From Chloroflexota bacterium (GTDB taxonomy: Bacteria; Chloroflexota; Ktedonobacteria; Ktedonobacterales; Ktedonobacteraceae), in the NCBI GenBank assembly GCA_902810755.1, contig CADDYT010000039.1:1-46309 (forward strand): DNA of 46,309 nucleotides, given 5' to 3'. The position numbers and the translations under genes were made by a program. Under the pieces are notes generated by a model. It was not told where the DNA came from and did not search any database. It saw nothing but the letters and a program-made list of their open reading frames with translations. Shown piece by piece: positions 40,588 through 46,309 of the stretch. Position 1 is the stretch's first letter. Each line of letters begins with the position of its first letter.

Positions 40588-42264
40588 ATGATAACCCCGA
40601 ACCCCGCAAAGGTGCATATTGACTTCAATCAGCGCGTCCCTATGCGCGACGGCGTGATGCTCTCGGCTGACATTTATCGCCCCGTCGAGGCGGCAGGCGC
40701 GGAGAAAACATATCCCGTCGTGTTGATGCGCACGCCCTATATGAAGGCCAACGAACGGGCGCTTGAATACGGCGTGTATCTGGCCGAGCATGACTATGTC
40801 TTCGTGGCAATGGATGTGCGCGGTCGCGGCGATTCGGACGGGGAATTTGTTCCCTATTTCAACGAGGGACGCGACGGCTACGACGCCATCGAATGGTGCG
40901 CGGCTCAGCCCTGGTCGAATGGCAGGATCGGCACGGTGGGCAGCTCCTATCCAGGGCGCATCCAGTGGCTGGCCGCGCTTGAGCAGCCGCCCCACCTGCG
41001 CGCAATGGTCGTGCGCGTCGCACCCTCTGACCCCTTTGTCGAGACGCCCACCGGCCTGCCCGGCCCTATGCACCTCTGCTGGCTGCACCTTGTGAGCGGG
41101 CGCACCAACCAGTTGATGGAGGCCGTAGACTGGGCGCGGGTCTACGAACACCTGCCCCTGCTGACAATGGACGAGCAGGCCGGACGACGCAATCCTTTCT
41201 GGCGCGCCGACCTGGAACACCCGCAGCTAGACGCCTACTGGGAACCCCTGCGCTACCAGAGCAAATTTGAGCGACTCGCCATTCCCGTTCTGCACATCTC
41301 CGGTTGGTACGATGACGAGCAGATAGGCACGCCCCTGAACTACATCGGTATGACCACCCGCGCCGCCACGCCAGAAGCGCGAGCCGGTCAGCGTCTGCTC
41401 ATGGGTCCCTGGGGACACGCCGTCAACACCGAATCGAAGATGGGCGAAGTCGATTTCGGTCCACAATCGCTGATCGACCTGCGCGGCGAAGAACGGCGCT
41501 GGTTCGATCGCTGGCTCAAAGGATCAACCGAGCCAACAGGCGCGCCGGTACGCATCTTCATCATGGGCGCGAACCGGTGGCGCGATGAGCAGGAATGGCC
41601 GCTCGCTCGCACGCAATGGACATCTTACTACCTGCACAGCGCAGGCCGCGCCAACAGCCGCTTCGGCGACGGCACGCTTTCCACCACACGGCCAGGGGCA
41701 GATGAGCCTCCCGACAGCTATCGCTACGATCCCGCTCGTCCCGTGCCATTCATCAGCGAACCAACCTCGTCGCAGATCGGCGGCCCCGACGACTACTCCG
41801 CCATCGAGCGCCGCGACGACGTCCTCGTCTACGCTACCGAGCCGCTCAAACAGGATACCGAAGTCACCGGCCCCATTCGCGTCGAACTCTACGCATCATC
41901 CTCGGCCCCCGACACCGACTTCACGGCAAAACTCGTCGACGTCTGGCCCACCGGCTTCGTCCAACGCCTCTGCGACGGCATGGTGCGCGCCCGCTTCCGC
42001 AACGGCATGGACCGCCCCTCCCTCATCGAACCCGGCAAAATCTATCACTACAGCATAGATTGCTGGAATACAGCGCAAGTGTTCAAAGCGGGCCATCGTA
42101 TCGCCCTGGAGATCAGTTCCAGCGCATTTCCCAAATACGACCGCAATCTGAACACGGGCGCGCCATTGGGGATGACAACGGAGATGGCAATTGCGGAGCA
42201 ACGGATTTATCATGATGAGGAACACCCATCTGCTCTCATACTCCCGATAATTCCAGAAAAATGA
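40588..42264 (+). CDS. CocE/NonD-family serine hydrolase (Xaa-Pro dipeptidyl-peptidase-like)
   Basis: The 558-residue protein has an alpha/beta-hydrolase domain with VPMRDGVMLSADIYRP, VVLMRTPYMK, VFVAMDVRGRGDSDGEF and the nucleophile elbow GSSYPG (Ser120). WYDDEQIGTPLNYIGM probably holds the catalytic Asp and LLMGPWGHAVN the His. A jelly-roll C-terminal domain follows (TEPLKQDTEVTGPIRVELYA, AFPKYDRNLNTG). Family members include cocaine esterase, cephalosporin/glutaryl acylases and Xaa-Pro dipeptidyl-peptidases; the substrate cannot be determined. No signal peptide is seen, so it is probably cytoplasmic. GAGGAAATACAG lies upstream of the ATG. Confidence 0.9.
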   Translation: MITPNPAKVHIDFNQRVPMRDGVMLSADIYRPVEAAGAEKTYPVVLMRTPYMKANERALEYGVYLAEHDYVFVAMDVRGRGDSDGEFVPYFNEGRDGYDAIEWCAAQPWSNGRIGTVGSSYPGRIQWLAALEQPPHLRAMVVRVAPSDPFVETPTGLPGPMHLCWLHLVSGRTNQLMEAVDWARVYEHLPLLTMDEQAGRRNPFWRADLEHPQLDAYWEPLRYQSKFERLAIPVLHISGWYDDEQIGTPLNYIGMTTRAATPEARAGQRLLMGPWGHAVNTESKMGEVDFGPQSLIDLRGEERRWFDRWLKGSTEPTGAPVRIFIMGANRWRDEQEWPLARTQWTSYYLHSAGRANSRFGDGTLSTTRPGADEPPDSYRYDPARPVPFISEPTSSQIGGPDDYSAIERRDDVLVYATEPLKQDTEVTGPIRVELYASSSAPDTDFTAKLVDVWPTGFVQRLCDGMVRARFRNGMDRPSLIEPGKIYHYSIDCWNTAQVFKAGHRIALEISSSAFPKYDRNLNTGAPLGMTTEMAIAEQRIYHDEEHPSALILPIIPEK

Positions 42265-42477
42265 GGGATCGTTTATACTGCTTTTGAAGAATACTCATCC
42301 ATTCTGATTTCGAAAGCAAAGAGATCGCTTTTGTTGGGAATCTTATTATCTCCCATAATTTTTTCTCCTGCCACTCAGACGCCACGCACACCTTATTTTA
42401 TCACGTCTGAAAGGAAAACTGTGGAGATACTACTACCGTTTCTCTCCCTGTTCCAGATATGTAAATCACGGTTGTCA

Positions 42478-43053
42478 GGCTCATACGCACTTTCGCTGAT
42501 TCGGCAGACGTTTTTATGGGATTTTAATGACTGGAACGCCCGAGGAGACGCTATTATCACCACAAAGCTGAGAGTGATGATGAGAGATCAGCAGAAGAAA
42601 CAAGCTGGTCGTTCTGCTCGCCAGGATCAGCTTTCTGCCAGTGAGGCCGCCTGGCTGTTCATCTGTAATCCGCGCAAGCTCAAGTTGCGGCAAGTGCGAC
42701 AACTCGACCCATTGCGCAGGCTGGAGGAAGAACTGGAACACGTCTACCAGCTTACGCAAGATTTTCGGGTGATGATCACCCGTCGGTGCAGTCACATGCT
42801 CGGACCATGGCTGGCAGAGGTGAAAAGGAGTGGCATTCCCGAATTGCGGAGTCTGGCTACTGGCATTTATCGCGACTATGAGGCCGTGTGGGCTGCGCTG
42901 ACAACCCCTTACAGCAACGGCCAAACTGAAGCTCAGGTGCATCGACTCAAACTGATCAAAAGACCTGGCTATGGTCGGGCCAAATTCGACCTCCTGCGTC
43001 TGCGTGTGCTTCACGGATCTGCTATGCCGAATCAGCGAAAGTGCGTATGAGCC
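42478..43053 (+). mobile_element. Internally deleted ISL3-family element, 576 bp
   Basis: The outermost 29 bp (42478-42506 and 43025-43053) are perfect inverted repeats starting GGCTCATACGCACTTTCGCT; ISL3-family ends typically begin GGCTC. Only the 3' part of a transposase lies between them. The 8-bp flanks (GGTTGTCA and CTTCCCAT) do not match, so no target duplication remains. Intact ends with a gutted gene make it a candidate for mobilisation in trans. Confidence 0.8.
42585..43050 (+). pseudogene. ISL3-type transposase, C-terminal remnant
   Basis: The translation reads SASEAAWLFICNPRKLKLRQ, then LEELEHVYQLTQDFRVMI, RSGIPELRSLATGIYRDYEA and ALTTPYSNGQTEAQVHRLKL followed by IKRPGYGRAKFDLLRLRVLH. 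The last part is the highly conserved ISL3 transposase end (P-Y-S-N-G-Q-T-E and R-x-K-x-x-K-R-x-x-Y-G-R-A). The zinc-binding and DNA-binding N-terminus and the first catalytic Asp are missing, so the protein cannot transpose. An open frame extends upstream to 42331, outside the inverted repeat, but that part shows no transposase similarity. Confidence 0.8.
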
Positions 43054-43075
43054 CTTCCCATCCCGTAGTTTACAC

Positions 43076-43861
43076 TTAATTCGCCCGCCGTAGCATCTCG
43101 TCTACAACCGTAAGAAAGACGAGCAAATTGGGGATCTTCGCCGCCTTCTCCTTCCAGACGGCCTGCCCCGTCTCAGCCCTCTTGACGATCACACGCCCCT
43201 GCTGCACCTCGACTCCCTGCACCTGCGACCAGAAAAGAAATGTGCGTCCGTCGCCGATGCCTTCCCGGTCGACGTCGAATGACGCAAACATCAGGGTCTG
43301 CCCAACCCGGATCGAGTGCAAGGCATGAGGAACCAGTTCCCGTGTGACGCCCCGGGCAATAGCCGGTCCCAGTTCCGCGATGTCCCTCGTCAAATTGTTG
43401 AGCTTGACCTGATAGCCATCGACGCGACGCAATGTATATATGGAAGTGGTGCCAACGTAGCGACCGTTGCGATAGTTACGAGTGATGCTCTGCCAGACCG
43501 CACTCACCTGATTCCAGGGGAAGACCTGTACCTGCTTGCCTTTGTGAATGACTATTCCCCGCTCGAAGAGATAAACCTGCTGATTGGCTACCCGTATAAC
43601 GCTGTAGGCCAGGGAGATAGCCAGGCCGAGAGAGAACAGCCCAAACACCAGCAACAGACCCCTTGTCGTCACCGTCAGGTCAGGCGGAAAGATGCCGCCT
43701 GCAGAAAAGAGCGCTGCCCCTGCCAGGAAGACGAGACTTCCAATAGTTGTCCTGGCAAGACTGGTTTCGTAAGCTCTGGTAAATGTCCCAAGCTCCTGCG
43801 CCGCCGCTACCTGCTGCACTGGGAGCGGCAGAATGTCCGCTGGTAATATATTCGTCGTCAT
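43076..43861 (-). CDS. Membrane protein with PH-like domain (DUF6585-like)
   Basis: The 261-residue protein starts at MTTNILPADILPLPVQQVAA (GAGGAG 10 nt upstream; a longer in-frame start has no such site). Two hydrophobic segments near residues 40-60 and 67-90 are followed by a soluble part with YLFERGIVIHKGKQVQVFPW, NQVSAVWQSITRNYRN, TSIYTLRRVDGYQVKLNN and TFLFWSQVQGVEVQQGRVIV, the strand pattern of a PH-like domain. I associate the family with DUF6585, but the function is unknown. It is downstream of the nuoB-nuoD gene on the same strand, 94 bp apart; no functional link is evident. Confidence 0.7.
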   Translation of the reverse strand: MTTNILPADILPLPVQQVAAAQELGTFTRAYETSLARTTIGSLVFLAGAALFSAGGIFPPDLTVTTRGLLLVFGLFSLGLAISLAYSVIRVANQQVYLFERGIVIHKGKQVQVFPWNQVSAVWQSITRNYRNGRYVGTTSIYTLRRVDGYQVKLNNLTRDIAELGPAIARGVTRELVPHALHSIRVGQTLMFASFDVDREGIGDGRTFLFWSQVQGVEVQQGRVIVKRAETGQAVWKEKAAKIPNLLVFLTVVDEMLRRAN

Positions 43862-43955
43862 AAATTTGATACTCCTCGTACTCAACATTACATTTTTATA
43901 TTTCAGTATCTTTTTGAGTGAATCCTGAGCGCACTTTACATGCGCCAACAGAGCG

Positions 43956-45704
43956 TTAGCGGTCCACTTCCCCCACCACGAAATCCAGGCTGCCCAGCAC
44001 GGCAATGACATCGCTCATCTTGTAGCCTCGCAGCAGTTCCGGCAGCACTTGCAGATTGACAAAGGATGGCCCGCGCAGTTTGGCGCGCCAGGGATATTCG
44101 CTGCCATTGCTGATGAGATAGACGCCGAGTTCGCCCTTGCTGCTCTCGATGGCAAAGTACGTCTCCCCGCGTGGCGGACGTAATGCTATCGGCGTGCGCG
44201 CGCTGATGGGGCCGGCAGGCAATTGATCGATTGCCACGCGGCACAGACGAATGCTCTCCCGCATCTCTTGCAAGCGGAGGGCGTTGCGTGCGTAGCAATC
44301 GCCTTCCTGCCGGATCTGAATATTCACCGGCACTTCGCGATAGGCCATGTAGGGGCGGTTGACGCGCAGGTCCCAGCTGATGCCGCTGGCTCGCGCCATT
44401 GGCCCACTGAGTCCGTAGGCGAGCGCCTGCTGCGCATCCAGGTAGCCCACGCCCCGGGTGCGCGCCTGGAAGATCTCGTTGCCGTTCACGAGCCGCTCCA
44501 ATTCGCCCAGGTTCTTCTCCAACTGATTCAGGTAGGCTTCGCATGAGCTGAGCCAGCCGGTGGGGAAATCGTGCAGCACGCCCCCGACACGCACGTAGTT
44601 GACGTTGAAACGACTGCCGCCCAGTGCCTCGAACAGATCCATGATCCCCTCACGGTCACGCATGACCCACAGCAGCGGCGTGGTGGTCCCCAGATCATTC
44701 ACGTAGGCACCAACGCCGATCAGGTGACTGGCGATGCGCTGCAGTTCTCCCACCAGCAGACGGATATACTGGGCACGTCGGGGCGGCTCAAGCGCCATCA
44801 ACTGTTCGATGGCACCAGCGTAGGCGATCTCGTTGAGCATCGGGGAGAGGTAGTCGGCATTATCCATGTAGCGGATACCTCCCAGGTATGGACGATTCTC
44901 CAGCGTTTTCTCAATGCCTCGATGCAGGTAGCCGATGACCGGAGTGCAGTCCACTACCGTCTCGCCTTCCAGCGTCAGCACCAGGCGCAGGACTCCGTGG
45001 GTGCTGGGGTGCTGTGGCCCCAGATTCAGCAGCATCTCCTGAGTGTGTTGCCCCTGAGTGTCGTCACTTCCCCGGGCGTGCTGCGCTTCAGGTGCGGCAA
45101 GAGATGAGACCTCAGACGTGTGTGGGAGGTAGCCCTGCTTTTCGATTTTCTCTCGCAGTTTGAAGATGGCTTCGATCAGTGCTTCCGGGCGCGGGGGACA
45201 GCCCGGCACATAGACATCGACCGGAACCACGGTGTCAACGCCCTGCACGGTGTAATAGCTATCATAGAACTCGCCGCCGGAGTTGGCGCACTGCCCCATG
45301 CTGATGACCCATTTCGGTTCGGGCATCTGCTCCCAGAGGTGGCGCAGGCGTGGGGCCATCTTGACCGAAACCGTGCCGGCCACGATCATCAGATCGGCCT
45401 GGCGAGGACTGGCGCGGAAGACTTCGGAGCCGAAGCGCGAGAGATCGTACTGGGGAGCGGAGGCCGCTGCGATCATCTCAAAGCCGCAGCAAGCCAGCGC
45501 GTACATAAAGGGCCAGATGGAGCGGGAACGCGCCCAATTTTGCGCCCACTGCACCATGTCAGCGACGCTGGCCAGGACCGCAGGCTCTTCCTGTTGGCCC
45601 GGCACATAGTCCTGGGGTCCTCTTGCCATGCGCAGAGGGATGGCCTTGCGCCTGCTGGTGGCCGAAGCGTGTTCCCCTTCTGTGTGTTGTTGCTTGCTGC
45701 TCAT
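43956..45704 (-). CDS. nuoBD: NuoB-NuoD fusion protein of complex I, NuoC absent
   Basis: One uninterrupted 582-residue frame joins two quinone-module subunits. Residues of about 40-190 are Nuo[24 protein letters not shown] and [16 protein letters not shown] supply Cys72, Cys73, Cys139 and Cys169 for cluster N2. After a polar linker (about 192-223) residues 224-582 are Nuo[17 protein letters not shown] with His236, and [10 protein letters not shown] with Tyr285, the counterparts of the quinone-site His38 and Tyr87 of Thermus Nqo4. It ends normally at VVGEVDR. NuoC, which lies between B and D in most operons, is missing both from the fusion and its surroundings. GAGG lies 6 nt before the ATG. 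No other nuo gene is nearby; the upstream neighbour is an ECF sigma factor. Confidence 0.9.
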   Translation of the reverse strand: MSSKQQHTEGEHASATSRRKAIPLRMARGPQDYVPGQQEEPAVLASVADMVQWAQNWARSRSIWPFMYALACCGFEMIAAASAPQYDLSRFGSEVFRASPRQADLMIVAGTVSVKMAPRLRHLWEQMPEPKWVISMGQCANSGGEFYDSYYTVQGVDTVVPVDVYVPGCPPRPEALIEAIFKLREKIEKQGYLPHTSEVSSLAAPEAQHARGSDDTQGQHTQEMLLNLGPQHPSTHGVLRLVLTLEGETVVDCTPVIGYLHRGIEKTLENRPYLGGIRYMDNADYLSPMLNEIAYAGAIEQLMALEPPRRAQYIRLLVGELQRIASHLIGVGAYVNDLGTTTPLLWVMRDREGIMDLFEALGGSRFNVNYVRVGGVLHDFPTGWLSSCEAYLNQLEKNLGELERLVNGNEIFQARTRGVGYLDAQQALAYGLSGPMARASGISWDLRVNRPYMAYREVPVNIQIRQEGDCYARNALRLQEMRESIRLCRVAIDQLPAGPISARTPIALRPPRGETYFAIESSKGELGVYLISNGSEYPWRAKLRGPSFVNLQVLPELLRGYKMSDVIAVLGSLDFVVGEVDR

Positions 45705-45784
45705 CTACTACCTCTTTCCTTCTGCTCAGCTTTATTCCAGTATATCTTAACAAGCGTTGGAGCATCTCAAGTATGGATACTCCT

Positions 45785-46309
45785 TCAATGACTTCCTGCC
45801 GGATGTTTGTTGGCAATCTCATCGAGCGCGATTGCACGTTTCAAGGCACGGGATTGCATCACTTTGACGTTACTCTCCGTCAAGCCCATATGCGCAGCGG
45901 TCTCCCGTATGGAAAGATTGAGCAGAAACCGGCAGGTCAAGACCTCACGATAGCGGGCGGGTAATAGCTGAAGAATATCCTGTATGCGATCTGCCGCAGC
46001 ACTGCTCTCCAGAGTTGATCCCTCTTGCACTACTGGCCCCTCCCAGCCTGCTTCTACCAGCCTGTCCAGTGAGTGCGTTGACGAGTGACGATAATAGAGA
46101 CGCCAGTAATCGGCGATAGTCGTGCGGGCCACCTGAAACAACCAGGCTTGTTGATGGGGCGTGCTGCGTTCGAGATCGAGACTACGTACGGCTTTGAGAA
46201 AGACCTGTGATGTCAGATCCTCAGCGTCCTGTTCGTTCCTCACATGCCTGTAGACATAGCGGTAAATCAGGTGAAGGTACTCTTGAGAGAAAAGCTCATT
46301 GTCCTGTTT
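45785..46309 (-). CDS. ECF-type sigma factor, N-terminus outside the window
   Basis: The frame is open to the end of the window and reads NELFSQEYLHLIYRYVYRHV, then RNEQDAEDLTSQVFLKAVRS (region 2, with the D-A-E-D-L-T-x-x-V-F motif), HQQAWLFQVARTTIADYWRL (2.4) and LPARYREVLTCRFLLNLSIR with AAHMGLTESNVKVMQSRALK (region 4 HTH). 174 residues are visible, so only a few N-terminal residues are missing. It belongs to the sigma-70 ECF group, with no anti-sigma gene in view on its 3' side. It lies 80 bp upstream of nuoBD on the same strand; cotranscription would be possible. A GTG at 46243 is an internal codon, not the start. Confidence 0.88.
   Translation of the reverse strand, partial: KQDNELFSQEYLHLIYRYVYRHVRNEQDAEDLTSQVFLKAVRSLDLERSTPHQQAWLFQVARTTIADYWRLYYRHSSTHSLDRLVEAGWEGPVVQEGSTLESSAAADRIQDILQLLPARYREVLTCRFLLNLSIRETAAHMGLTESNVKVMQSRALKRAIALDEIANKHPAGSH

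Noticed and set aside
42331..42584. Upstream half of the ISL3 open frame as a transposase N-terminus
   Set aside because: It crosses the left inverted repeat and contains no zinc-binding or catalytic motif; the frame is open by chance.

Overview
The window reads as chromosomal DNA of a Chloroflexota bacterium, most likely class Ktedonobacteria. This is inferred from gene content, not from a marker gene: large STAND regulators (XRE-NB-ARC-TPR and BTAD-AAA-TPR), a divergent sigma-like factor, zinc-ribbon/Pro-rich/one-TM surface proteins, a hemACDQLB cluster with HemQ, and many short dispersed palindromes. The DNA is fairly GC-rich, genes are mostly preceded by GGAG-type ribosome binding sites, and several promoters are close to TTGACA/TATAAT. 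No rRNA, tRNA or CRISPR array was seen.

Layout. 1-2.2 kb: two tiny minus-strand genes, a miniature transposable element nested inside another palindromic repeat, two joined gene relics (rhodanese and an NB-ARC regulator) and a sigma-like factor. 2.6-8.8 kb: an XRE-NB-ARC-TPR protein, an acyl-CoA dehydrogenase, a broken alpha/beta hydrolase, a HAD phosphatase and an amidohydrolase. 8.9-15.3 kb: a lone phage-tail-hub-like protein with its own promoter, then three envelope proteins on the opposite strand with a second copy of the miniature element between two of them. 15.5-21.9 kb: a compact plus-strand heme operon hemA-hemC-hemD-hemQ-hemL-hemB, from glutamyl-tRNA to the tetrapyrrole stage plus the coproheme decarboxylase HemQ, closed by a strong bidirectional terminator.

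22.0-28.2 kb: two SnoaL-like proteins, a two-domain VOC protein and a small ABM-like protein on the minus strand, divergent from a 1236-residue BTAD/AAA/TPR regulator whose leader carries three direct repeats spaced exactly 11 bp. 28.2-36 kb: a DoxX-like protein, a 53-residue membrane protein, a GH15 glucoamylase/trehalase-type enzyme, cytidine deaminase, a UBP-type zinc finger protein, two tandem HtrA-like proteases and a DDAH/arginine-deiminase-like hydrolase. 36-42.3 kb: transketolase, a membrane protein, an NTF2-like protein, RNase HI with an extra C-terminal part, and a CocE/NonD hydrolase. 42.5-46.3 kb: an internally deleted ISL3-type element with perfect 29-bp ends, a PH-like membrane protein, an orphan NuoB-NuoD fusion lacking NuoC, and the 3' part of an ECF sigma factor gene.

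The observations I rate highest are the direct NuoB-NuoD fusion, the miniature element with exact 11-bp target duplications at both copies, the 11-bp-periodic direct repeats in front of the SARP-like regulator, and the 119-bp hemA/hemC overlap combined with an insertion inside HemC.
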